Origin: Gammaproteobacteria bacterium
GTDB taxonomy: Bacteria; Pseudomonadota; Gammaproteobacteria; Granulosicoccales; Granulosicoccaceae
DNA length: 17,706 nucleotides
Reading direction: 5' to 3'
NCBI GenBank assembly: GCA_019634245.1
Contig: JAHQVR010000079.1
Span: 1-17,706, forward strand
In this document: in pieces, positions 8,231 to 15,584 of the stretch
How the letters are laid out: each line of letters opens with the position of its first letter
Position numbering within the stretch: position 1 is the stretch's first letter
The notes under the pieces: model-generated
Databases searched by the model: none
The model's input: only the letters and a program-made list of their open reading frames with translations
What the model was told of the DNA's origin: nothing
Made by a program: the position numbers and the translations under genes

Positions 8231-8701
8231 ATGACTGACAATAGACCACCGCTACCGCCCTTTGACGATATTTCCGCTCGTCAGAAGGTACGACTCGCCG
8301 AAGACGGTTGGAATTCTCGGAATCCAGAAAAAGTTTCCTTGGCCTATTCTGTGGATAGCGAGTGGCGTAATCGATCAGAATTTCTAAAAGGCAGAGAGGA
8401 GATTGTTTCCTTTTTAGAAAGGAAATGGAAAAAAGAAAACGAATACCGCTTAATAAAAGAACTTTGGGCCACTGCAGGGAACCGAATTGCGGTCAGGTTT
8501 GCCTATGAATGGCATGATCATGAAGAGCAATGGTATCGCTCTTATGGTAATGAGAACTGGGAGTTCAATACATCAGGGTTGATGATGAAGCGTCTAGCCA
8601 GCATTAACGATCTTGCTATTGACGAATCTGACAGATTGTTTCACTGGACTCAGGGGCCACGCCCAAGCTCGCATCCAGAGCTATCCGAGTTGGGTTTGTA
8701 A
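8231..8701 (+). CDS. DUF1348 family NTF2-like protein
   Basis: A 156-residue single-domain protein of the DUF1348 branch of the NTF2/SnoaL-like fold. It is very close to the family pattern over its length: RPPLPPF at the start, [72 protein letters not shown], and the ending [17 protein letters not shown] tail. Members are widespread, usually about 150 residues, and have no established biochemical function; the fold offers a cone-shaped pocket for a small molecule. It may be co-transcribed with the racemase, 120 bases upstream. Its stop is 7 bases from the end of the convergent WD40 gene. Confidence 0.9.
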   Translation: MTDNRPPLPPFDDISARQKVRLAEDGWNSRNPEKVSLAYSVDSEWRNRSEFLKGREEIVSFLERKWKKENEYRLIKELWATAGNRIAVRFAYEWHDHEEQWYRSYGNENWEFNTSGLMMKRLASINDLAIDESDRLFHWTQGPRPSSHPELSELGL

Positions 8702-8708
8702 TTCTATG

Positions 8709-9743
8709 CTAGTGCAATTCAGACAACTTTATATTTCCAATTAAACCACACGCAGTGCCATAAGCCACCACAGAACTGTCAATTGGGGCATCAATCGCAG
8801 TGATCTCGGCTCCACTATTAGGACGTGCGATTTTCGCAGTTCCACCACGCATTTCACCGACTTGAATGCTTCCATCGCTAAACCCAGCCACTATCCTTGT
8901 TTGATCTGACAGTTCCGGAACAATACTGACGGTATGTGCGTAGGCATAACCAATTTCTATGGGTGGGAACGAACCAGGGTTATCATCCATTTTCCAACCG
9001 ACCACGACATCTGCACCGGAGGTATAACAAACCAAACTATCCGGTGACCAACCGATACTCTTCACCTTACGTTGATATCCACCCAAGCGAAAATCTCGTA
9101 CTGAACGCAGATCCCAAATATGCAGCTCACGATCTTGTGTCGCACTAGCGATATAACGCTGATCCGGAGAAATACTCACCGATACTACTGACCCTGCCCA
9201 GTGCAAGCGCTCTGGTTTAGCCATATCTGCAAGCGACCATAAGGAAACTCCATTGTAATGGCTGACAGCGAGCTGACTTTTATCTTTGAAAAACGCAAGC
9301 CCAGACACCGTGGAAGGATGATCAGTGAAACTGGCGATCAATTCAGTGCCAGAGAAAACTGACACATCTTTTCCCACGGCAGCGGCCACTAATGTGCCAT
9401 CTTCGGATACAGCTAACGCATCGATCCAGGTTTGTTCAGAGTTCAGCAGTACACTGGTGGTTTCCTCAGACACCAGCAACAATTTGCCGTCTTGTCCAGC
9501 GCTCAACACACTACCGTTACTGAGTTTTGCAGCACCGGTCACTGCACCCTGATGACGAACTAGTGTGCGCACTCCATCCGAATCGATGCGGACTAACCGC
9601 CCATCACCCAGCCCAGCGACAATATGCTCATCCCTAATAAATACTTGAGTTACGTTGGCTCCAACGGGCTTTTCATTTCTTAATATACCCGGGGCGACCT
9701 GCAATACACCCTGATCAACTAGTGGCGGAGCTTCTATATTCAT
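8709..9743 (-). CDS. WD40 repeat beta-propeller protein
   Basis: A 344-residue protein made of WD40-type blades, likely one seven-bladed propeller. Visible blades include SVLSAGQDGKLLLVS, LAVSHYNGVSLWSLAD, the best-preserved one SISPDQRYIASATQDRELHIWDL, and RIVAGFSDGSIQVGEM. There is no signal peptide, so it should be cytoplasmic. The open frame extends to 9764, but the start at 9743 is preferred: its ATG overlaps the cobW stop as ATGA, and AAAGG lies 8 to 12 bases upstream. Coupling to cobW suggests the two products act together, for example as a scaffold or partner of the metallochaperone; no enzymatic role is visible. Confidence 0.85.
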   Translation of the reverse strand: MNIEAPPLVDQGVLQVAPGILRNEKPVGANVTQVFIRDEHIVAGLGDGRLVRIDSDGVRTLVRHQGAVTGAAKLSNGSVLSAGQDGKLLLVSEETTSVLLNSEQTWIDALAVSEDGTLVAAAVGKDVSVFSGTELIASFTDHPSTVSGLAFFKDKSQLAVSHYNGVSLWSLADMAKPERLHWAGSVVSVSISPDQRYIASATQDRELHIWDLRSVRDFRLGGYQRKVKSIGWSPDSLVCYTSGADVVVGWKMDDNPGSFPPIEIGYAYAHTVSIVPELSDQTRIVAGFSDGSIQVGEMRGGTAKIARPNSGAEITAIDAPIDSSVVAYGTACGLIGNIKLSELH

Positions 9744-10726
9744 ACTGCAACCTTTGAACGACAAGAATTAAAACCGGCTTCAAGTTCAGCTCGATTAAGT
9801 CCACGGCCTATGAAGACAAGGCGGCTGTTGCGTTCTTCCTGTGATTTCCAGGGCAGTCCCCATTGACTATCCATCACCATGTGCACACCTTGGAATACGT
9901 AACGTTTATCGGAGCTATCAAAACTCAAAATTCCCTTCGATCGGAAGATTTTCGTCCCGTGCTCTTTGACTACTCCCCGCATCCACGAAGAAAATGTTTT
10001 AGCGTTCAATGGTGCATCTGTAGTAAACGAGAAAGACGTTACCGTCTCATCGTGCTCATGATCTTCAGGATCTTCTTCTAAAAGTCCTGGTTCTATCTCC
10101 AAAATTCGATCTAGATCAAACGCACCCCTATCGAGAATATTTGTCAAAGGCACATTAGAACGCTCCGAGAGAATAAGAGTGGCCTGTGCGTTCAGTTCGG
10201 TAACTTTCGTTTTTACAGCGTCTAATTCTGCAGCGGATACCAAATCTGTTTTATTGAGGATAATGAGATCCGCAAAAGCTACCTGCTCTTCTGCCTCATG
10301 GCTATCTTCCACTTTTTCCAGAAAGTGTTTGCAGTCGACCAACGTAACCACTTGATCCAACGAAACCTTACCGCGCAGATCGTCATCAACAAAAAATGTC
10401 TGTATAACCGGACCGGGATCTGCCAACCCTGTGGTTTCTATAAGAATTCCATCAAATTCCTCTGAACGCTGCAACAATCCCGAAATGATCCGTATCAGAT
10501 CGCCTCGGACGGTACAGCAGATACAGCCATTGTTCATTTCAAAAACTTCTTCATCAGCACCGATCACCAAATCATTATCAATACCTTCTTCACCGAATTC
10601 ATTGACTACCACCGCGTATTTTTTACCGTGATTTTCAGTCAAAATCCGATTAAGTAGCGTTGTCTTACCAGCACCTAAGTATCCAGTAAGTAAAGTTACC
10701 GGTGTGGTTGCAGCATTGTCAGCCAT
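9740..10726 (-). CDS. CobW/COG0523 family metallochaperone GTPase
   Basis: A 328-residue G3E-class GTPase of the COG0523 family, whose members deliver Zn, Co, Ni or Fe to client proteins. Seen directly: Walker A GYLGAGKT (15-22), switch region VNEFGEEGIDNDLV, the metal-binding CxCC motif GCICC (67-71), ETTGLADP (97-104), guanine-specificity NKTD (158-161), a modest His/Asp patch near 220 (DHEHDE), and the C-terminal CobW domain with RSKGIL and VFIGRGL. The ATG follows GGAG with good spacing. Upstream is hupE, a putative Ni/Co transporter-type membrane protein, and downstream is the translationally coupled WD40 gene. Metal and client are not determinable; the neighbouring cyanase needs no metal. 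Confidence 0.92.
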   Translation of the reverse strand: MADNAATTPVTLLTGYLGAGKTTLLNRILTENHGKKYAVVVNEFGEEGIDNDLVIGADEEVFEMNNGCICCTVRGDLIRIISGLLQRSEEFDGILIETTGLADPGPVIQTFFVDDDLRGKVSLDQVVTLVDCKHFLEKVEDSHEAEEQVAFADLIILNKTDLVSAAELDAVKTKVTELNAQATLILSERSNVPLTNILDRGAFDLDRILEIEPGLLEEDPEDHEHDETVTSFSFTTDAPLNAKTFSSWMRGVVKEHGTKIFRSKGILSFDSSDKRYVFQGVHMVMDSQWGLPWKSQEERNSRLVFIGRGLNRAELEAGFNSCRSKVAV

Positions 10727-10753
10727 GATTACTCCATTTTATTAACGTGCATG

Positions 10754-10790
10754 GCAAAGACAGTAACCAATTCTTGGTTACCGTCTTTGC
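10754..10790 (-). promoter_or_regulatory. Strong hairpin between hupE and cobW
   Basis: Two 17-base arms (10754-10770 and 10774-10790) pair with one A-C mismatch around a 3-base loop. It begins 11 bases after the hupE stop. On the transcribed strand the sequence after it (CCATGCACG) has no U-run, so it resembles a processing or stabilising hairpin, or a weak attenuator, more than a classical terminator. It would let hupE and cobW-WD40 be expressed at different levels. Confidence 0.7.
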
Positions 10791-10801
10791 GTTAGTTTGA
10801 A

Positions 10802-11458
10802 TTAACCTATCCCTAGTGCTGCGAACGCAGCTGTTTCAGCGTTTTCGAGTGTCAAGAAGAGGCCAACCCCTGTCACCACAGCGCCAGCAAGTCGGGTTTG
10901 AATAGCCTGTGCACTCATTACGGAGACTGCGCGTCGTAACACGAGTGCAGTTCCAATAGCAATCAGATATTGCGCAGCTCCCAAACCTAGTAGATAACCG
11001 ACAGCGACAGAAATTCCGTAACCGGCTTCTTGGCCGACGATACTTTCGCCAAACGCGCTTCCGTGGAACAAGCCAAAGACCCCAAAGGCCAACAAGATCA
11101 TATTTGAGGACATTTCTCGTCCGGACATCACTATAAAACCCATGATCAACAACGATGCACCGATGACTACTTCTGCTAGGGGAAGCGTTACGCCGGCCAT
11201 CATCAGTAAACATCCTAAGAGCATCCCTCCTATGTATCCAATGGGAGCAGAAAATAATTTTCCGCAATAAGCCGCCGCGATACCAACGAGTACCACAAAG
11301 GCCAAATGATCAAATCCAAGTAGCGGATGACCGACACCCGAGAGCACCCCGTGCGTAAACGTCTCCATAGCCGCACCGGCCAAAGGATGATGCGCCAACG
11401 CGGATCCAGTAAGCGTGCTTAATGTAGATGCTAGAATCAACTTAGAGCTTAATTTCAT
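10802..11458 (-). CDS. HupE/UreJ family membrane protein
   Basis: A 218-residue inner-membrane protein of the HupE/UreJ family, usually considered a nickel or cobalt permease. A Sec signal peptide is visible with a likely cut after ALA at 22, exposing His23-His24-Pro at the new N-terminus, a trait of the family. The two signature motifs are HPLLGFDHLA (44-53) and FHGSAFGE (131-138), whose His, Asp and Glu residues are presumed to bind metal. About six hydrophobic segments follow. The start is supported by AAGGAA six bases upstream. It leads a likely hupE-cobW-WD40 unit that suggests metal uptake plus metal delivery. No hydrogenase or urease gene is nearby. Confidence 0.88.
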   Translation of the reverse strand: MKLSSKLILASTLSTLTGSALAHHPLAGAAMETFTHGVLSGVGHPLLGFDHLAFVVLVGIAAAYCGKLFSAPIGYIGGMLLGCLLMMAGVTLPLAEVVIGASLLIMGFIVMSGREMSSNMILLAFGVFGLFHGSAFGESIVGQEAGYGISVAVGYLLGLGAAQYLIAIGTALVLRRAVSVMSAQAIQTRLAGAVVTGVGLFLTLENAETAAFAALGIG

Positions 11459-11511
11459 AGGACGTTCCTTAGTGTGTGTAGAAAAAGAGACTGTTTGGTG
11501 ATCTGTATTGA

Positions 11512-11550
11512 TTGAACAAGCCGAACTATTACTTCGGAAGGCCTGTTCAA
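11512..11550 (-). promoter_or_regulatory. Imperfect hairpin between importer operon and hupE
   Basis: An outer stem (TTGAACA at 11512-11518 with TGTTCAA at 11544-11550) and an inner stem (CCGAA at 11521-11525 with TTCGG at 11533-11537) form a bulged hairpin 38 bases after the ATPase stop. There is no U-run after it on the minus strand. It may mark the end of the cyanate operon, a processing point, or an operator ahead of hupE. Confidence 0.5.
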
Positions 11551-11587
11551 ACCTAGGACGTGTTGCATGGTGTGAATCGACATGGCC

Positions 11588-12466
11588 CTAGATCGCTATT
11601 TTTGTAGTGGTGGAAGTTACTGATTCAGGTCGTACAAGCGGTGGATCCTTTGGGTCGTAGTCGCTACTAGCAAGCTCTTCCCTAAACGCTTTTGATCTAT
11701 TAACCAAAAATTCAATCAAGTGGTTACGCATTGGGTAATAGTTAGGGTGCGTATGCATATCCGAACGTTTACGACCCTTCGGCAACGTATTTTCTACAAC
11801 CTCACAGATTCGCGCTTCTGGGCCGTTCGTCATCAACAGAATACGATCTGCTAATAAGATAGCCTCATCAATATCGTGCGTGATCATAAAACTCGTTTGA
11901 CCTCTGGCACGACATATTTCTACCAACTCATCCTGAAGCGATCCTCGTGTTAACGCATCGAGTGCCGAAAATGGCTCATCCATAAGTAAGATTCTCGGTT
12001 CAATGGCCAATGCACGTGCTATTCCTACTCGTTGGCGCATTCCTCCTGATAATTGTGCTGGTTTTTTGTTTTCAGCTCCGGTCAGATGAACCATATCGAT
12101 GAATATCTTGCTATGTGCATCCAGCTCTGCTTTTGATTTCTTTGGCCAACGAGACGCAACAGCGAAATTTATATTTGACTGAACGGTCATCCAAGGCATT
12201 AATGCATGGCCTTGAAAAATCACGGCACGATCCAGACTTGTGCCTTTGATATGTTGACCGTCAACAACTACTGTTCCGTTGGAGGGTTGGTCCAAGCCAG
12301 CTAATATGTTTAATAGGGTTGTCTTACCACAACCGGAATGCCCTATCAGACAGACAAATTCACCCTCGTCAACGTGGAACCACACATCACCAAATACCTG
12401 AGTATCACCCTTTCCTTCGGGTGTTTTAAATCGCTTCTCCAGCGTATCTACTTGAATGAGTTTCAT
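11588..12466 (-). CDS. cynD: Nitrate/cyanate-type ABC transporter ATPase
   Basis: The ATPase subunit of a NrtD/CynD-type importer, 292 residues. Walker A is GHSGCGKTT (42-50), Q-loop Gln85 lies in [13 protein letters not shown], the signature is LSGGMRQR (139-146), Walker B ILLMDEP (159-165) and switch His197. The MPWMTV stretch and the tail with LPKGRKR and [16 protein letters not shown] are typical of the nitrate/taurine/cyanate class. There is no fused binding-protein domain, so it is of the D type, not the NrtC type. The Shine-Dalgarno AGGA overlaps the TAG stop of the permease gene. The cyanate assignment comes from linkage to cyanase; nitrate, nitrite or bicarbonate transport cannot be excluded by sequence alone. 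Confidence 0.87.
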   Translation of the reverse strand: MKLIQVDTLEKRFKTPEGKGDTQVFGDVWFHVDEGEFVCLIGHSGCGKTTLLNILAGLDQPSNGTVVVDGQHIKGTSLDRAVIFQGHALMPWMTVQSNINFAVASRWPKKSKAELDAHSKIFIDMVHLTGAENKKPAQLSGGMRQRVGIARALAIEPRILLMDEPFSALDALTRGSLQDELVEICRARGQTSFMITHDIDEAILLADRILLMTNGPEARICEVVENTLPKGRKRSDMHTHPNYYPMRNHLIEFLVNRSKAFREELASSDYDPKDPPLVRPESVTSTTTKIAI

Positions 12467-12472
12467 ATAGTC

Positions 12473-13321
12473 CTATTCAGCGTATGCAACGAATCGCGCT
12501 GCATAACCAAGAGCAGCATCCAGCGCCATGCCAACAACGCCAATAAAGAAAATCGCAGAGATCACACCTGTGATCGACAAATTGTTCCATTCATTCCAGA
12601 CAAAATATCCAATGCCTGTTCCCCCCACGAGCATCTCAGCCGCAACAATAACCAACCAGGCGATGCCTATGGAGATACGCATGCCAGTTAATATTGTGGG
12701 AGCCGCTGCCGGCAAAATTACTCGGAAAGCAGTTCTTAGTGGCTTAACTTCTAAGGTTCGAGCCACGTTCAACCATTCTTTTCGGACAGATGCCACACCA
12801 AACGTCGTATTGATCAACATAGGCCAAATAGAGCAGATAAATATCACGAAGATCGATGAAGTCTCACTGTCTTTGATCGTATACAGTGCCAACGGCATCC
12901 ATGCCAACGGCGATACTGGTTTCATTAATTGGATAAATGGATCGAGTGCCCGTTGCGCAATTCCCGACATACCAATCAAAAAACCCAATGGAATAGCGAT
13001 CAACGCAGCCAATCCAAATCCGCTAAGTACGCGAGCAATAGAGTATGCGAGCTGAATTCCGATTCCCTTGTCGTTGGGTCCAGCATCGTAGAAAGGATCA
13101 GTAATGTGTCCCCATATTTCACTGCCCACATCACCAGGTGTCGGAAGTGCACTCTGCCCTTTAGCCTGAGGACCCAGTAGCTCAGCCAGTTCTGGAGCCA
13201 TCTCAACCGCAGGTCCGTTTTGGGAGGACACATATAAGTGCCAGGCAGTTACAAAAACTGCAAAAATCAACACGGACAAAATAGTTGAGCGAATACGATC
13301 TGACTGAGCCACTTTATTCAC
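12473..13321 (-). CDS. cynB: Nitrate/cyanate-type ABC transporter permease
   Basis: The membrane subunit of the importer, 282 residues, presumably a homodimer. The first membrane segment is at about 11-31, followed by a long periplasmic stretch with LPTPGDV (59-65), usual in this class. The EAA loop is at about 186-212 (NVARTLEVKPLRTAFRVILPAAAP). The MKPVSPLAWMPLALYTIKDSETSSIFVIF segment is characteristic of NrtB relatives. The frame opens at GTG 13321, one base after the binding-protein stop, but GAGG would fit better with the in-frame GTG three codons later (13312), so the start may be there. The ATPase gene follows after six bases. Confidence 0.87.
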   Translation of the reverse strand: MNKVAQSDRIRSTILSVLIFAVFVTAWHLYVSSQNGPAVEMAPELAELLGPQAKGQSALPTPGDVGSEIWGHITDPFYDAGPNDKGIGIQLAYSIARVLSGFGLAALIAIPLGFLIGMSGIAQRALDPFIQLMKPVSPLAWMPLALYTIKDSETSSIFVIFICSIWPMLINTTFGVASVRKEWLNVARTLEVKPLRTAFRVILPAAAPTILTGMRISIGIAWLVIVAAEMLVGGTGIGYFVWNEWNNLSITGVISAIFFIGVVGMALDAALGYAARFVAYAE

Positions 13322-13322
13322 C

Positions 13323-14813
13323 TCAGCGTTTTATAGCGAAGCTATCGACGTAAGCTTCCGGAGCAGAAGGATCAAAGGTCTTACCCATGATTTCGTAGCT
13401 CTGGTAAGTTTCAGACGGAGCTTCTAACCCCATATCAGCCATTACCGCTTGTGCATCGGTGGCTAAATAGACCTGCTCCGCAATCGCCTTATAGGACACA
13501 TCACCTTCGATATACCCCCATCGCTTCATCTGACTCAGTATCCAAACGGCAAACGAGTGATAAGGGAATGGATCAAAATCAATCCTGTCCGGTTCATTGC
13601 GAACATTGCCTAGTCCATCCGCAAAGCGGCCTGTCAACACCTGTTTAACCACTGTTTCCGGTTGATTGAGATAATTCTTCGGCGATATAGCGGTCGATAT
13701 CTCTTCTCTGTTAGCCGGATTAGACGAATAGGAGGTGGCGTCTAAGATCGATTTAAACAGTGCCAAAAACGTATTGGGTGTCTCATCAATAAACTTCTGT
13801 GATGCTGCAAAAGCGCAACACGGATGCCCTGGCCAAATCTCCTTGGTCAGTTTATAAATGAACCCAACACCGTCGTACACCGCTCGTTGGTTAAACGGGT
13901 CTGGCGATAAATAACCATCAAGATTTCCAGCCGACAGATTTGCCACCATCTCGGGCGGTGGGACTACTCTAATCTGAATATCTTGATCAGGATCTAACCC
14001 AGCTTCAGCAACGTAGTAGCGCAGCAAGAAATTATGCATCGAATATTCAAACGGCACTCCAAAAGTGAACCCCTTCCACTTGGTCGGATCCATTTTGTCC
14101 TTGTGCTTCATCGCTAGCGTAATCGCCTGGCCGTTGATGTTTTCTACTGCCGGCATTGTCCAAGGTGTCGCCGCCGACCCGGACCCTACCGAAATCGCCA
14201 ATGGCATTGGAGTTAGCATGTGCGCGGCGTCGTATTCACCAGAAAGTGATTTGTCGCGAGACACTGCCCATCCAGCGGTTTTAATCACTGACACGTCAAG
14301 CCCATAACGCTCATAGAAGCCCAAAGGGGCCGCCATGATGATAGGTGTGGCACAGGTGATAGGTACAAAACCTACGTTAAGAGATTTTTTCTCCAATGGC
14401 CCTTTGGCTTCCACGATATTTGCAAGCACTTTGTCCACAGGCAAAAAGCTTGAAATAGCCGCAGCAGCGGTTGTGCTGCCAACAGCACGTAAAAAGTTTC
14501 GGCGATTCATGTCTGTGCCAAAAAGCCCTTTCATGATTGCCGATTGAGCTAAATTGGCTAAAACATCTTCCTGATTGGACCAAGACAACGCATCACTATT
14601 CTTCGATGGCTGCTCCAGATCACTCAACTCGCTATATTGTGTGGCTTCCGAAGCGATGTAATCGCTCTCTGTCGTTTCTGCTGCATAAAAACGCCCTTTT
14701 GCGGACCCATCTCCCATAGCGGCCTGATGTTCAAACATCGTTGCGTGTAATCCACAAGGACAACCTGTCCAGAGTATTTCATCCGGATCGTACAAATTAC
14801 TCAAAGCTCCCAT
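13323..14813 (-). CDS. cynA: Nitrate/cyanate-type binding protein with N-terminal extension and internal Tat signal
   Basis: The substrate-capture protein of the importer, a CmpA/NrtA-type protein of 496 residues. Hallmarks of the mature part: LNVGFVPITCATPIIMA (145-161), AAHMLTPMPLAISVG, NINGQAITLA, FGVPFEYSMHNFLLRYY, GYLSPDPFNQRAVYD and KEIWPGHPCCAF. The odd part is the N-terminus: about 100 residues with CPCGLH (18-23) and His29, then a Ser/Glu-rich linker, come before the Tat motif NRRNFLR (103-109). I recall similar extensions in proteobacterial relatives but cannot verify this here. The frame is open to 14846, yet the start at 14813 is preferred because AAGGAGA lies seven bases upstream; internal Met94 and Met102 have no ribosome site. 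The leader holds ANTAR-type hairpins, so expression is probably NasT-controlled. Confidence 0.85.
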   Translation of the reverse strand: MGALSNLYDPDEILWTGCPCGLHATMFEHQAAMGDGSAKGRFYAAETTESDYIASEATQYSELSDLEQPSKNSDALSWSNQEDVLANLAQSAIMKGLFGTDMNRRNFLRAVGSTTAAAAISSFLPVDKVLANIVEAKGPLEKKSLNVGFVPITCATPIIMAAPLGFYERYGLDVSVIKTAGWAVSRDKSLSGEYDAAHMLTPMPLAISVGSGSAATPWTMPAVENINGQAITLAMKHKDKMDPTKWKGFTFGVPFEYSMHNFLLRYYVAEAGLDPDQDIQIRVVPPPEMVANLSAGNLDGYLSPDPFNQRAVYDGVGFIYKLTKEIWPGHPCCAFAASQKFIDETPNTFLALFKSILDATSYSSNPANREEISTAISPKNYLNQPETVVKQVLTGRFADGLGNVRNEPDRIDFDPFPYHSFAVWILSQMKRWGYIEGDVSYKAIAEQVYLATDAQAVMADMGLEAPSETYQSYEIMGKTFDPSAPEAYVDSFAIKR

Positions 14814-14823
14814 TGAGCTATCT

Positions 14824-14837
14824 CCTTCTTTTGAAGG
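14824..14837 (-). promoter_or_regulatory. Hairpin sequestering the cynA Shine-Dalgarno sequence
   Basis: On the minus strand CCTTC (14837-14833), loop AAAA, GAAGG (14828-14824) form a perfect 5-bp stem. The 3' arm is the Shine-Dalgarno sequence (GAAGGA) of the binding-protein gene starting at 14813. When folded it would hide the ribosome site. It lies three bases after the second ANTAR-type hairpin, so a regulatory link is plausible; the stem is short and its stability is untested. Confidence 0.55.
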
Positions 14838-14840
14838 CCA

Positions 14841-14881
14841 GGCCACCTTTAGCCATTACCCGCATCGCCACCTTTAGCGAT
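14841..14881 (-). promoter_or_regulatory. Tandem hairpins of the ANTAR-target type (NasT-like leader)
   Basis: On the transcribed minus strand an 11-base repeat GCTAAAGGTGG occurs twice, 25 bases apart. Each copy sits at the top of a hairpin with the six-base loop AAAGGT. Hairpin 1 is ATCGCT-AAAGGT-GGCGAT (14881-14864; five Watson-Crick pairs plus a closing U-G). Hairpin 2 is GGCT-AAAGGT-GGCC (14854-14841; three pairs plus a U-G). They are separated by nine bases. Known ANTAR-protein targets are two such hairpins with hexaloops carrying A at position 1 and G at position 4; both loops fit. The gene directly upstream encodes an ANTAR protein and the gene downstream is the importer binding protein. 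The fit is by eye; no covariance score was computed. Confidence 0.75.
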
Positions 14882-14951
14882 TGCTGGGTTCTCGGTTGAT
14901 TCTGAGTGCACCGCCGTTAGTGCCAGAACCAATGGTGTTTGCACTAAGTGC

Positions 14952-15548
14952 TCAACACAGTAAATCTTCTGCATCGATAATCTGACGCGCCATTGCAGGC
15001 AATGCCATGTTGCGTTTCATCGACATCAATTGAACTCTTTTATGTGCTTCTTCTTCGCCAATCGAATGGCGAGACATTAAAATCATTTTTGCCCGATACA
15101 CTTTCTTAGCGTCCTCTAGTGCTTCTCGAGCTGCATGGCATTCATTCTCCAGTGCGCTGCGACGACGAGCCTGGGCAAGCGCTGCAGAGGTCGCCACGGA
15201 AAAACGATCCGATTGCGGACGTAAAGGCAATACATGATCAGCCCCGGCCGCCACCAGTGCTTCAATATCAGCAGGCGCTGGTGTGTCTAAAAGAACTAGA
15301 ATTCCCCATTCCGAACTACGCAATCTGTTTAGATCGCTAATGGTGTCCGCAGTGACTGCATCAGCGCAGAGCATTATCAATTCACAGCGAGGATCAGCCG
15401 CAATGGCTTCCTTCACCGACTGAAAACTATCGGCCAGATGTATATCCCGATCCCCGAGCATCAAGCTAAACATTTCTCGACGATCTTCTTTCGGATCAAT
15501 AATTACCGTGTTCAGCTGAACGGGCTCTTTGACTTGCAAAAACGTCAC
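14952..15548 (-). CDS. nasT: NasT-like ANTAR-domain RNA-binding antiterminator
   Basis: A 198-residue regulator of the NasT/AmiR type. Residues 12-125 form a receiver-like domain, but the usual phospho-acceptor Asp position reads LIMLCADAV (58-66) with Cys61, so it is a pseudo-receiver not expected to be phosphorylated. A coiled-coil helix leads into the ANTAR domain (about 138-196): LEDAKKVYRAKMILMSRHSIGEEEAHKRVQ and ALPAMARQIIDAEDLL, matching the family pattern. ANTAR proteins bind paired hairpins in leader RNA; such a pair is found 71 bases downstream of this gene. The start is GTG at 15548 with only a weak ribosome site. In classical systems NasT is held by the nitrate/nitrite sensor NasS; no separate nasS is visible here. 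Confidence 0.88.
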   Translation of the reverse strand: MTFLQVKEPVQLNTVIIDPKEDRREMFSLMLGDRDIHLADSFQSVKEAIAADPRCELIMLCADAVTADTISDLNRLRSSEWGILVLLDTPAPADIEALVAAGADHVLPLRPQSDRFSVATSAALAQARRRSALENECHAAREALEDAKKVYRAKMILMSRHSIGEEEAHKRVQLMSMKRNMALPAMARQIIDAEDLLC

Positions 15549-15584
15549 GTGCTTGTTCTCATTCCATCGTACTAACCAATAACG

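Noticed and set aside
12528..13055. 175-codon open frame on the plus strand, antisense to the permease gene
   Set aside because: It lies wholly inside the well-supported permease, has no domain pattern or ribosome site, and is explained as a shadow of the conserved gene.
14813..14846. Longer version of the binding protein starting at 14846
   Set aside because: The Shine-Dalgarno sequence of the 14813 start would lie inside it, and nothing supports the upstream ATG.
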